Shown here: piece after piece, positions 8,337 through 17,719 of the stretch
Layout of the letters: each line of letters opens with the position of its first letter
Numbering within the stretch: the stretch's first letter is position 1
Source of the DNA: Bacteroidota bacterium
Lineage (GTDB): Bacteria > Bacteroidota > Bacteroidia > AKYH767-A > OLB10
Length of the DNA: 64,000 bases
Assembly (NCBI GenBank): GCA_016722525.1
Contig: JADKJB010000034.1
Location: forward strand, 248,001-312,000
Direction of reading: 5' to 3'
Made by a program: the position numbers and the translations under genes
The notes under the pieces: model-generated
What the model was told of the DNA's origin: nothing
The model's database searches: none
The model's input: only the letters and a program-made list of their open reading frames with translations

Positions 8337-10616
8337 ATGCAAAATTTGTTTCGTAAAATAATTTTCCTATGTTATTGGATCGTTCTAATATTCTTACCTC
8401 AATCCATTTATGCCCAGTATGGCACTGTCAAAGGCAATATTTTTGAATACGCTACTACACCACAATCCAAATCTGCACTCATTGGTGCTAGTATTTTTTG
8501 GAAGGGCACAACAATCGGAACTACCTCCGACTTAAATGGTCATTTTAGTTTGGATATACCAGATAAGTTGCCTTTGCAACTGGTAGTGAGCTTTGTTGGA
8601 TTTAATTCCGATACTTTAACTGTTGTTAATTTAAATGAAATTAACATTTTTCTGAAACCAGCTATTTCTTTGTCAGAATTTATCGTCGAAGGCCGACAAG
8701 ATGCTATTATGCTTTCAACAATAAAACCTATCAATGTGGAACAAATTGGTCAGAAGGAATTGTTGAAAGCTGCTTGTTGTAATCTTTCAGAATCTTTTGA
8801 AACAAATCCTTCTGTCAACGTTTCTTATACCGATGCTATTACCGGAGCAAAGGAAATTCAAATGCTCGGACTGTCAGGCATTTATTCTCAGGTGATGACT
8901 GAAAATATCCCAAATGTAAGAGGGCTGGCATCGGTTTATGGGTTGAACTATGTTCCGGGACCCTGGATGGAATCGATTCAGATTACTAAAGGCAGTGGAT
9001 CAGTTGCGAATGGCTATGAGTCCACTTCGGGGCAAATTAATGTGGAGTATCTTAAACCTGAAAAAGCAGATAAATTTTATATCAATGGTTATGGTGCCAG
9101 TACGGGAAACTTGGAATTGAATATCCATAAAGCCTTTAAAGTTTCAGATAAAGTCAATTCGATACTTTTCTTGCACGGAGAAAATATGCAAACAAAATGG
9201 GACCATCAAAATGATAAATTTTTGGATATGCCACTTGTTTCTCAAGCCAATGTCTTTAACAGATGGTCTTATAATGATGGTAAGAAATTTGAAGGGCAGT
9301 TTGGAGTAAAAGCTATTTATGAAAAAAGAAGAAGTGGACAAACTTTTTACAAATGGAATGATACTGCAGATAGTACTTCCGGCTATGGAGTTCAAATTAC
9401 TACTAAAAGAATAGAAGTTTTTTATAAATCAGGCATGGTCTTTCCTGCAACACCATGGAAAAGTGCAGGCCTCATACTCTCCGGTTCTTTTCATGATCAG
9501 AATTCATATTTCGGAATTAAAACATATACTGGAAATCAAAAGAGTGCTTACGGATCAATTATTTATATGTCTATTATTGGAAATACTAATCATAAATGGA
9601 AAACAGGAATTGATTGGAGACATGACATATACAATGAAAAATATCTCTTAGCTCCTTATTTGCGTACCGAAAATGTTCCTGGAATTTATGCTGAATATAC
9701 TTTCAACAGAAATGAAAAATTTGGATTCGTTGCCGGATCCAGGCTGGATCTTCACAATGATTGGGGTTTATTCTACACACCACGTCTTCATATGAAATAT
9801 AACTTTTCTCCTGATGTTATTTTTAGATTGTCGGGAGGAAGAAGTTTTAGAACAGCAAATGTTTTTTCTGATAATATAGCAATTATGGCTACTTCTCGTG
9901 ATTTGATTATTGAAGAAGAGCTCAAGCCGGAACGTGCCTGGAATTTTGGTGGAAATTTCACTGCATTATTTAAAGCTTTTTACAGACCCGGTTCCTTCAG
10001 CGTCGATTATTATTTAACCGATTTCTCTAACCAGGTCATAGTTGACATGTATACTTCCGACAACGAAATCCAAATTTATAATCTTCAAGGCAACTCTTAT
10101 TCTCGTAGTTTTCAAATAGCTGTTAATTATGAGGTTTTCAAACGATTTGATGTGCGTCTAGCCTACAAAATAGATGATGTAACTATGGATTATAATGGAA
10201 TCTCGTCCCGTAAACCTCTTGTTCCTCAAAACAGATCGCTCCTAAATATTAGCTATGCTTCCAAGAATGAATCCTGGAAATATAATTTTACTACTCATTT
10301 TCAGGGGCAAACTAAATTGGGATTGGCAACAACTGCTGATGTTAATAATGGAAATGATCAGGAGTCTGATAATAAATCACCAGCATTCTTTACTTTTAAT
10401 GCACAAATCACTAAAGTAATTAAACAATGGGATATATATTTAGGAAGTGAAAACCTTTCCAACTATAGACAACCAAATCCAATCATTAATGCCAATGATC
10501 CATTCGGACCTGGTTTTGATGCAACTAATATTTGGGGACCTGTTATGGGTCGAAAAATTTATTTGGGATTTAGGTATTCTATAAAAAGTGCTAATAAGCC
10601 AAACAGTAAAGATTAA
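8337..10616 (+). CDS. TonB-dependent outer-membrane receptor, heavy-metal type
   Basis: Imports a substrate across the outer membrane with TonB energy. ATG 8337 is preferred to the GTG at 8313 because it leads directly into the signal peptide (IIFLCYWIVLIFLPQSIYAQ). A carboxypeptidase-regulatory-like domain follows (about residues 22-110), then a plug domain with CCNLSESFETNPSVNVSY, SGIYSQVMTENIP and GYESTSGQINVEYLKP, then a barrel of about 500 residues ending in an aromatic-rich strand (GRKIYLGFRYSIK). The CC in the plug start and the flanking HYC_CC_PP and HMA genes point to a metal, probably copper. The substrate is inferred from context only. Confidence 0.9.
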   Translation: MQNLFRKIIFLCYWIVLIFLPQSIYAQYGTVKGNIFEYATTPQSKSALIGASIFWKGTTIGTTSDLNGHFSLDIPDKLPLQLVVSFVGFNSDTLTVVNLNEINIFLKPAISLSEFIVEGRQDAIMLSTIKPINVEQIGQKELLKAACCNLSESFETNPSVNVSYTDAITGAKEIQMLGLSGIYSQVMTENIPNVRGLASVYGLNYVPGPWMESIQITKGSGSVANGYESTSGQINVEYLKPEKADKFYINGYGASTGNLELNIHKAFKVSDKVNSILFLHGENMQTKWDHQNDKFLDMPLVSQANVFNRWSYNDGKKFEGQFGVKAIYEKRRSGQTFYKWNDTADSTSGYGVQITTKRIEVFYKSGMVFPATPWKSAGLILSGSFHDQNSYFGIKTYTGNQKSAYGSIIYMSIIGNTNHKWKTGIDWRHDIYNEKYLLAPYLRTENVPGIYAEYTFNRNEKFGFVAGSRLDLHNDWGLFYTPRLHMKYNFSPDVIFRLSGGRSFRTANVFSDNIAIMATSRDLIIEEELKPERAWNFGGNFTALFKAFYRPGSFSVDYYLTDFSNQVIVDMYTSDNEIQIYNLQGNSYSRSFQIAVNYEVFKRFDVRLAYKIDDVTMDYNGISSRKPLVPQNRSLLNISYASKNESWKYNFTTHFQGQTKLGLATTADVNNGNDQESDNKSPAFFTFNAQITKVIKQWDIYLGSENLSNYRQPNPIINANDPFGPGFDATNIWGPVMGRKIYLGFRYSIKSANKPNSKD

Positions 10617-10657
10617 TTTACACAAGTATAAATTCTAAAATAATAAAACTTTAAATT

Positions 10658-11008
10658 ATGAAAACTAAATTATCAATTGTAGTTATTGCCCTCTTAACTT
10701 CTATCTTTTTTAGTATGGATGTTAGCGCACAAAGTCAAGAAATTGTTATTCAAACAGCTGCTCAATGTGGTGAATGTAAAACAAATATTGAAAAAGCTTT
10801 GATGGCTGAAAATGGTGTAAGATTTGCTGAGTTGGATATTGAAACCAAAAAAGCAAAAGTTGTTTACAATCCTAAAAAAATTTCTCCTGAAAAGTTGCGC
10901 ACAGTAATTTCAATGATAGGTTATGATGCAGATGATGTTCCAGCGGATTCAGCTGCTGTGCTGAAGTTAAATCCATGTTGTACCAAAGAGGGTCACAGAG
11001 ATCATTAA
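10658..11008 (+). CDS. Secreted heavy-metal-associated (HMA) domain protein
   Basis: A signal peptide of about 25 residues (SIVVIALLTSIFFSMDVSAQ) is followed by a single ferredoxin-like HMA domain with CGEC at residues 37-40 in place of the usual CxxC loop GMTCxxC. A second Cys pair (C107, C108) and a His-containing tail (EGHRDH) close the protein. HMA domains bind Cu(I) or similar soft metals through the two cysteines. It lies 41 bases after the TonB receptor gene and is the third gene of the metal operon, probably a periplasmic carrier that takes the metal from the receptor. Confidence 0.85.
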   Translation: MKTKLSIVVIALLTSIFFSMDVSAQSQEIVIQTAAQCGECKTNIEKALMAENGVRFAELDIETKKAKVVYNPKKISPEKLRTVISMIGYDADDVPADSAAVLKLNPCCTKEGHRDH

Positions 11009-11056
11009 TTTCAGATTTCTAGGTCAATTGCTTGAAAATTATTTTTGAGCATTAAG

Positions 11057-12463
11057 TTAAATGATCGAAACAGGTACTTCCAGCAATGGTTGAGGAGGTT
11101 TCATGTATTTGGGTCTGGTACCAAACATAATATTTATACCTGCTCTGAATCCTGTATTGTATGATTTTTTCCAGTTAAGTAAGCCAGGTACGTTGTCACT
11201 GACAAAGTAAACCTGGTCATTTTTAAAATTCAAAGTAAATCCTGCACCTAATGTGGTTGGGGTTTTATTAATTCTGTTCAGTCCAATTGTATAATTGAAC
11301 CAGGTTTTCGATTTGCCTGTAAAGCTGAATTGGTAATCGGTTTGATTTCCAGATTTAAATTTTTTGTTATGTACAACTATGTTTATTCTGTAGCGTGGTG
11401 TTATCAGATATGAAGTACTCACAAAAAGTTGGAATGGCAGTTTATATTTATAACTTTCATGAGTTGTTGTTACATCAAAACTGGAATACAAAGAATCTAC
11501 TAAATTGGAAAGATAGGCCTCAGCACTTGTAGAATCATTGTTGACAAACTCATTTAGATTAATTCCATAATAAGTGAATGCTCCTTCCTTAGTGGAAGTG
11601 CTATAAGTTGATACATTTGAATTCCATTTTATGCTGCCCCAATCAATTGCTGAAATTGCAATTTCTATTTGTTGAACAGGTTTGTAGGTGATTCCAAGAT
11701 CCAGGGCAAAGCCTGTATTGCTTTTTCCAAAGGCATAGGTTCCAAATCCCGTTGAACCAAATGATGTGGAATCAATTCCAGAAGTAAATACAGTAAGATC
11801 TGAGTTGGCAGTTATGCTAAAATCATTTGGGTCAGTGTAAATGGCAACTCCGCTCCCTTTTGTATAAATATTTTCCATACCATAAAGATACTTTAGTTTT
11901 ATGCCTGTCTTAAGTTTTCTATTTACTTCCCTTGCCCAATTTACACCATATTCACGATAATGAACACCCTCAATTCCCGGATTGAGAATTTGAGTTTTCC
12001 CAAGAGTGGCAGCATTTCCATAATAGAGAAACTCTATCAAAGCTTTGGAATAATTGAATGCTGTATTTACTTTTTCAGTTGCATTTATTGAAAAATAACT
12101 TTTCCCCTTTTTAATCCCAATTGAAAGTAATTCTGCTTCGAATTCTAACCTTAAACTGTTTTTAGAATTCATGCCATTTATAGCATTTGTAGCATCCATA
12201 TATAGTGAATCGTTTGCTTTTTTCTTAATTAGGTCATTGTACCGAAAACCATTGTTCGTATAATTATAGGAAAAACCAGATACTAATGGAATCCCAATGT
12301 TGAATTTTCCAATTGGAATAAATGAGGGATTCATATAGCTTCTTTGTGGCAAGTATTCGAGACTATAGGAACTCAATTGTTGTGAGAATCCTGAGCATGA
12401 ATAAACTAAATGCACAATTAGTGCTATAGTAAAAATTCCATTGGTTTTTAACGGCATCATCAT
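11057..12463 (-). CDS. DUF5723-type outer-membrane beta-barrel protein
   Basis: 468 residues with a signal peptide (IFTIALIVHLVYSCSGFSQ), a YMNPSFIP motif, and alternating aromatic/glycine strands through the length (GVNWAREVNRKLKTGIKL, GFALDLGITYKP). This is the pattern of the Bacteroidota DUF5723 family, thought to be outer-membrane barrels. Its start overlaps the stop of the upstream lipoprotein gene by four bases (ATGA), so translation is coupled and the two products probably work together in the outer membrane. The molecular role is unknown. Confidence 0.75.
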   Translation of the reverse strand: MMMPLKTNGIFTIALIVHLVYSCSGFSQQLSSYSLEYLPQRSYMNPSFIPIGKFNIGIPLVSGFSYNYTNNGFRYNDLIKKKANDSLYMDATNAINGMNSKNSLRLEFEAELLSIGIKKGKSYFSINATEKVNTAFNYSKALIEFLYYGNAATLGKTQILNPGIEGVHYREYGVNWAREVNRKLKTGIKLKYLYGMENIYTKGSGVAIYTDPNDFSITANSDLTVFTSGIDSTSFGSTGFGTYAFGKSNTGFALDLGITYKPVQQIEIAISAIDWGSIKWNSNVSTYSTSTKEGAFTYYGINLNEFVNNDSTSAEAYLSNLVDSLYSSFDVTTTHESYKYKLPFQLFVSTSYLITPRYRINIVVHNKKFKSGNQTDYQFSFTGKSKTWFNYTIGLNRINKTPTTLGAGFTLNFKNDQVYFVSDNVPGLLNWKKSYNTGFRAGINIMFGTRPKYMKPPQPLLEVPVSII

Positions 12464-14127
12464 TGAATTTTCATTTTTGCAATAGCACCAATTTTTAGTT
12501 TTAATTTGTAATCGTTATAGATTTTTACATTGCTATTCCCATTATTGAAAGATGTTGCACTTGCGATTATCAGAATGTGTGAAGCCGATATTATTTTTTC
12601 AATTCGGCTTCTGGGAAATACGTGATTGTGAATTTTTTTGCCGGGAACAGTTACTCTTCCCGATACCATATCAACCGTCCCGGACGGAATAACCACTTCA
12701 CCAGGAAGAAATAGAGTATCCAATGAATTCATGTTGTCATCAACGAATATTAACTGAATGGATGACTCCAGTGGGAATCCATTCTCCAAACCCATACGCA
12801 GAGTAAGTTCCTCTACATTATTAAGATCATTATAGCTGAACGGCACTGTATCTTTAATTCTAAAATCATTTGCTGTTCCAAAAAATGGTAATTCAACATG
12901 AATATCCATGGCAATTCTGCTAGTATCAGAAAGAAAATTTACAGTTCTGCCGGCAGGATTAGTAGTAACTTGCGACTGTGAAATGATATACTTGGGTTGT
13001 TGGTCTATTAGAGCCAATACATTGCTATTATCTTTATCTATGGTAAAACTGCTTTGTATAACTTGTCCCATTTGACTTATTGAAGGGCTAATGACTGGCA
13101 ATGGGTCAGGGATACCGGAGGCAACAACAAAATTTGTGAGGTTGCCATTCAAAGCAGTTAGCTGATTTAATTTTGCATAGAACGGAATTCCTATTGAATT
13201 GCTGACATCAAAGCGAACTTTTGGTTCTGCAATTGAGAATGACCCGGTTCCAAATGAGTTATTGAAAATCGATATTTCAATCGAGTCCTGCATATTCGCT
13301 AGCGATTGTTGTCCAACATATCCATAAACCAATGAATATTCAGTTGCTGCAAATTCTGCTTTACAAATAATGGTGTTATTTGTTGAAACTCCGAGAGAGC
13401 TGCCTGCCAAAGAAATGGTATAGTTAATATTGAGCTTATTGTGACTCATTCCTCCCTCTGTGTAGTCTATTTTATAGCCAGAAAGAAGTACGCTTTTTAA
13501 AGCATTTACAGGAATATTTCCTGAATAGTTCAATGAAAGTGTTTCATCAAAGGGCAATCCATTTCTGGTCATTCCCGGAATCTGCACTTGCACTGTTCCA
13601 TTTAATGGGAAATCAGAGTTTATCGACAATTCCAATTCTCCACTTTTTAGAAATAGGGTATCAATTTCAACTCCCTGACTGAAATTGAAGTCGAGATTTT
13701 GAGTTTTTTGAACTTGGACTTGTCCTGTATTTCCAAGTGTAAGAATTTGGCTGTTATTTAAACTGTATTGGCGCTGGAAGCTTTGATCAGGTGCATTTAC
13801 CAATTGAGTAGCAGAAAGTTCAAAAGCTCTGCCTTGGTAAATAAGTGTGCAAAACTGATCAGGATCAACTGTTAGAATGGTGTTGGAATCGTTAACCTGA
13901 ACAAGATCAGATATTCCTATTTCAGTATATACTAGAGGAAATGCTACTTCAGGTTCCCAAGCTGGTGGCTCCAGCAAACTCGCATCAAAATCATCTTTGT
14001 TACAGGATGTTCCCAACAAAGAAACCAGTACTGTGCAAACAAATGCAAATTTATGGAACCGGTTGAGTCTTTCTTGTTTTAGTTTTATTTGCTTTTTCAA
14101 TGGAATAGTGTTTTTCCTTTGAAGCAT
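12460..14127 (-). CDS. Large outer-membrane lipoprotein, beta-rich, unknown function
   Basis: 555 residues. After a basic N-terminal extension of about 26 residues comes a lipoprotein signal (FAFVCTVLVSLLGTSC, lipobox LGTSC) with NKDDFDASL after the lipidated Cys. The mature part is rich in Asn, Ser and Thr with regular hydrophobic alternation, consistent with beta-sandwich domains. No catalytic motif was seen. It is translationally coupled to the DUF5723 barrel gene downstream (ATGA overlap). I do not recognise the family, but this lipoprotein/barrel pairing recurs in Bacteroidota. Confidence 0.7.
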   Translation of the reverse strand: MLQRKNTIPLKKQIKLKQERLNRFHKFAFVCTVLVSLLGTSCNKDDFDASLLEPPAWEPEVAFPLVYTEIGISDLVQVNDSNTILTVDPDQFCTLIYQGRAFELSATQLVNAPDQSFQRQYSLNNSQILTLGNTGQVQVQKTQNLDFNFSQGVEIDTLFLKSGELELSINSDFPLNGTVQVQIPGMTRNGLPFDETLSLNYSGNIPVNALKSVLLSGYKIDYTEGGMSHNKLNINYTISLAGSSLGVSTNNTIICKAEFAATEYSLVYGYVGQQSLANMQDSIEISIFNNSFGTGSFSIAEPKVRFDVSNSIGIPFYAKLNQLTALNGNLTNFVVASGIPDPLPVISPSISQMGQVIQSSFTIDKDNSNVLALIDQQPKYIISQSQVTTNPAGRTVNFLSDTSRIAMDIHVELPFFGTANDFRIKDTVPFSYNDLNNVEELTLRMGLENGFPLESSIQLIFVDDNMNSLDTLFLPGEVVIPSGTVDMVSGRVTVPGKKIHNHVFPRSRIEKIISASHILIIASATSFNNGNSNVKIYNDYKLKLKIGAIAKMKIQ

Positions 14128-14210
14128 TGTACGCTAAAACAACCAGGTATTTTACCCAGTTGAAAGAGTTATAATTACAATTGTAAGAAATCTGGGTTAA
14201 TATGCCGTTT

Positions 14211-14747
14211 TTAAGGTTGGTAAGGCACAAATAAAAATTTTCCTTGTGTCACATGAACGGTGTCACCTGTGCCTGTACTTTCAAAAGCATTAAAGCTAAA
14301 ACTTCCGGATACCAGTTGCTCAGCCTGATCCCATGATAAAAAGGAAATGTTTCCAACATTGGTGATATAGTTGGTTGAGGTAGCAGTGATGGAGTAATTC
14401 GCCGATTGCAAATTAAAATTTCCGGCTGTAAAAGGGCCATTATAAATTAATGCCATATTGGTGGTCCCATTTCCGGCAAGGAAAATTATTGAATTTCCAT
14501 TAATTACTGTGGTTACATTTCCTTGTGATTCCCAGTTTACTCCATCTATTTTGGCTGTCATTTTTGCCGGACAAGGTCCGCAAGGGCCCCCGCAGTCTAT
14601 TCCAAATTCACCTTGATTTTGTATATTATCAAAGCAATCAGGCACAGGAGTCGAAACTGCACTATCTGTTTTCCCACATCCTGATAACATAAAAAACCCC
14701 AGAAAAAGTGCCAGATGTATTAGCTGAATAAAGTTTGATTTGATCAT
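14211..14747 (-). CDS. Small lipoprotein with a CGGPCGPC motif
   Basis: 178 residues with lipobox LSGC after a hydrophobic signal (LIHLALFLGFFMLSGC). The mature start has a Cys-rich segment (DCFDNIQNQGEFGIDCGGPC, then GPCP), a short motif found at the N-terminus of many Bacteroidota surface proteins. The rest (MTAKIDGVNW to the end) is beta-rich and resembles DUF6252-type lipoproteins. The function is unknown. The gene stands alone 84 bases before the preceding lipoprotein gene on the same strand, and divergent to the M16 peptidase. Confidence 0.7.
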   Translation of the reverse strand: MIKSNFIQLIHLALFLGFFMLSGCGKTDSAVSTPVPDCFDNIQNQGEFGIDCGGPCGPCPAKMTAKIDGVNWESQGNVTTVINGNSIIFLAGNGTTNMALIYNGPFTAGNFNLQSANYSITATSTNYITNVGNISFLSWDQAEQLVSGSFSFNAFESTGTGDTVHVTQGKFLFVPYQP

Positions 14748-14943
14748 CTTATATTAAGTTCCGAATTGCTAAATTAAGCATTGGTATCAAAAGTTGAAAC
14801 AATTTTATTAAAAAAAGGATTATATTTCTATGTAAAGAGTTTGGTAAACCTGTATTTTCCCTTTTTAATCTAATAGAGCCGAACCTATTCTTTACAATTG
14901 TTGATGTTGTTTGGTAAACAACTGATTGCATTTTCATTTTCAC

Positions 14944-14951
14944 TAATTTTG
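14944..14951 (+). promoter_or_regulatory. Putative -7 box (TAATTTTG) of the M16 peptidase gene
   Basis: An exact TAnnTTTG match whose last base is 7 bases before ATG 14958. Transcription would start at or next to the start codon, so the mRNA may be leaderless. Confidence 0.45.
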
Positions 14952-14957
14952 CATTCT

Positions 14958-16184
14958 ATGAAAAGTTTGACACATGTTTTGAAAAATGGCATTAGGATGG
15001 TTTATCTTGAAAATCAAAGCCCTGTATCCCACTGTGGGCTCATGGTTGGTGCCGGCTCTCGCAATGAAGTTCAAGGTAAGGAAGGCCTTGCTCATTTTAT
15101 CGAACATGTGCTTTTCAAGGGAACAAAAAAAAGAAAGGCCTATCAGGTTCTGAATCGTTTGGAAGTGGTAGGAGGGGAACTCAATGCTTATACTACAAAA
15201 GAAGAAACTTGTGTACATGCTTCTTTCATGCCTGTGCATTTTGAACGAGCAGTTGAACTCATTGCTGATATTGTTTTCAATTCTGAATTTCCCGAAAAGG
15301 AAATTGAAAAGGAAAAAGAAGTCGTGATTGATGAAATCAATTCCTATATGGATAACCCTATGGAGCAGATTTATGATGATTTCGAATGCCTGATTTTTAA
15401 GGGAAAACCATTGGGCAATCCTATTCTTGGCACGCATAAATCAGTTAAAGCTTATACACGGAAAGACATTCTCAGATTTATGAAAGAAAATTATATTAAT
15501 CAAAATATTGTTTTTTCTTATACCGGTGATTTATCGTTTCAAAATGTTGTTGCTGTAGTCGAAAAATATTTTAGTAGTAACGGACATTCAGGAAAACTTG
15601 TTAAATCAAAAACTACAAGTGCTGTTGGAAAAAGTAGTGTCACTGAACCTAAAAAAACAATTCAGGCGCATTACATTGCCGGGAGTTTGGCCTATTCCAG
15701 CCATTCCGCTAAGCGATTTCCGCTTTTCCTTATGAACAATATTCTTGGAGGTCCTGGTATGAATTCAAGATTGAATATGAACATTCGTGAAAAGTATGGT
15801 TTTACTTACCATATCGAATCTGCTTACGTACCTTTCACTGATTGCGGATTATTCAACATTTACTTGGCTACAGAGAGAAAATTTCTTGAAAAGTCTATAA
15901 AGCTGGTGGATAAGGAGTTTGACAAACTTAAACAGAATCGTATTGGCAGCAATCAGTTAGAACGATTTAAATACCAGCTGAAAGGTCAAATTGCAATTTC
16001 ACAGGAAAATAAAGCAGGAGTGATGCTGAATAATGCAAAAAGTCTGTTGAATTACAACAAACCTTTAAACATTGAAGAAGTTTTTCGGAAAATTGATGAG
16101 GTAACTTCAACGCAAATTCTCGAAGTAGCCAATGAAGTATTAAATGCTTCTCAAATCAGTAGTTTGCTTTATGATCCTGTATAA
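14958..16184 (+). CDS. M16 (insulinase/pitrilysin) family zinc peptidase
   Basis: 408 residues from ATG 14958; the earlier in-frame start at 14898 would lie upstream of the promoter box. The zinc site is the inverted motif HFIEH in GLAHFIEHVLFKGT, and the third ligand is the Glu in the EKEKEVVIDEI region about 75 residues later. The C-terminal half is the inactive M16 domain (NNILGGPGMNSRLNMNIREK). The size and single-pair architecture fit the bacterial processing-protease-like group, cytoplasmic or periplasmic. No signal peptide is seen from this start. It ends 12 bases from the convergent OmpP1 gene. Confidence 0.92.
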   Translation: MKSLTHVLKNGIRMVYLENQSPVSHCGLMVGAGSRNEVQGKEGLAHFIEHVLFKGTKKRKAYQVLNRLEVVGGELNAYTTKEETCVHASFMPVHFERAVELIADIVFNSEFPEKEIEKEKEVVIDEINSYMDNPMEQIYDDFECLIFKGKPLGNPILGTHKSVKAYTRKDILRFMKENYINQNIVFSYTGDLSFQNVVAVVEKYFSSNGHSGKLVKSKTTSAVGKSSVTEPKKTIQAHYIAGSLAYSSHSAKRFPLFLMNNILGGPGMNSRLNMNIREKYGFTYHIESAYVPFTDCGLFNIYLATERKFLEKSIKLVDKEFDKLKQNRIGSNQLERFKYQLKGQIAISQENKAGVMLNNAKSLLNYNKPLNIEEVFRKIDEVTSTQILEVANEVLNASQISSLLYDPV

Positions 16185-16195
16185 TTTTTTGTTAT

Positions 16196-17698
16196 CTAAA
16201 AACGGAATCCAACAGTAGTAACAACCCTATGGTCAGTGCGCTTATTGATAGACCCGGAAACAGCTTCATACGAAAGTGAGTAGGGACTATAAAACTCGCT
16301 TCGTTGTGAGTAGGCATAACCAATATCGACAAAATACTTCTTTTCCCTGTATCCGATGCCTCCTGTATAACTGATCATGTGTTGATCGGTTTCTTTTGTG
16401 GTATATTTAGATTTAAAAGGAGAAGAATAAAAAGCAGCACCTGCCCTGAATGCAAATTTTTCATATTTCCATTCCATACCGCCTCTTAAATTAGAAGCAA
16501 ATCCATTATAATAGTTGTTGATAATTCTATTTTCAGCATTAAAATTGTAATCGCTTGCATCAAGGTTAGCTGCAGAATAATCTGTTAACTCATAATCAAA
16601 ACTTATTAGTCCAAATTGTCCAAAAATAAATGCTAAGCTGCCAATTGCTTTAAAAGGAGTTGTTAAATTATAAGAATAGGAACCTTGCCTGGAATCATAA
16701 CTGTGAGCACTTCCATCACCAAAAGTGGAACTCATGCTTGCACGATAGCGGTCACTTAAATAATAATAGGTAGGAGTATGAATAGCAGCCCCAATTCGCA
16801 CCCAATTGGCAGGTTTGAATATCAATCCGAATTTTGCATTAAAACCATTACCCCTTGTTTCAAAAGATTGATCATAAACCATTGCTTTAAAATCAATTAA
16901 ATTTAACGTGTCACCGCTTGTGATTTCATTATCCTTGTCTTTTTCCTGATAAGTGGATTCTTCTGTATAACTGATGTTGGGAAATGCAACTGTTACTCCA
17001 AAGTATAATTGATCGTTGTAACTACCTCCAAACCCAATAGAAAATTCACCCATTCCACCATTTGTTGAAATTGATTTCGACTGGTAAGCACCACCGTTAG
17101 GAATTACCGAAATATATTGATTCAAATTCAAAACATCAAGATTTAGAAGATAAGTTTGATATGCCAGATCAGCATCAAAAGCATAATCTTCAAATAAATC
17201 ATCTTCTGTGGCACCTCCATTCAATTGTACTAAATCTGTAAATGAATCAAGAATAGAATTATTTTTGTTTTTTCCTTCAAAATAAGTGTCAGAATTAAAA
17301 TTAGCTAATCGGTTATAACCTATTGCAAATCCAAATTGTTTCCAGCCGTTTTCTCTTTTATAAGGATAAGCAAATACTAAACCCAAATCCGGCATGTCAA
17401 CGCTAAACTGGTTGTCCTCGTTGGTGTTACCTATAAATTCACTCTCTATTTGTCTGTTTTGAAAACCAAGAGAAAGTGAATTCAGATTTTTTTATACTCC
17501 AATTCCTGCAGGGTTAGTGCTCAAAGTCGAAAAATCGGCACCCAATGCTCCAAAGGCACCACCCATTGAAAGTGATCTCGCTGTGGAGCCAAACATGCTC
17601 TGACTATAACGTAATGCATCAATTTCATTTTGTGCCTTAAGTTGATAAGGACAAAAAAGGCATGCTATTAACATGCCTTTTAATAATTTCATCATCAT
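16196..17698 (-). CDS. OmpP1/FadL/TodX-family outer-membrane transporter, broken near 17490
   Basis: A hydrophobic-substrate channel family of 14-stranded barrels. The start at 17698 gives a signal peptide (LLKGMLIACLFCPYQLKAQ) and the family hallmark SMGGAFGALGADFSTLSTNPAGIGV. An in-frame TAA at 17492 then interrupts. The reading resumes in the same frame (LGFQNRQIESEFIGN) to MPDLGLVFAYPY and the rest of the barrel. Around the stop the expected YKKSEFTFS is legible in another frame, so two nearby indels that cancel out explain it better than one nonsense mutation. It lies 21 bases after the repeat lipoprotein gene, probably in one operon. Confidence 0.85.
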
Positions 17699-17719
17699 TT
17701 ATATTTAATAATTTTGAAC

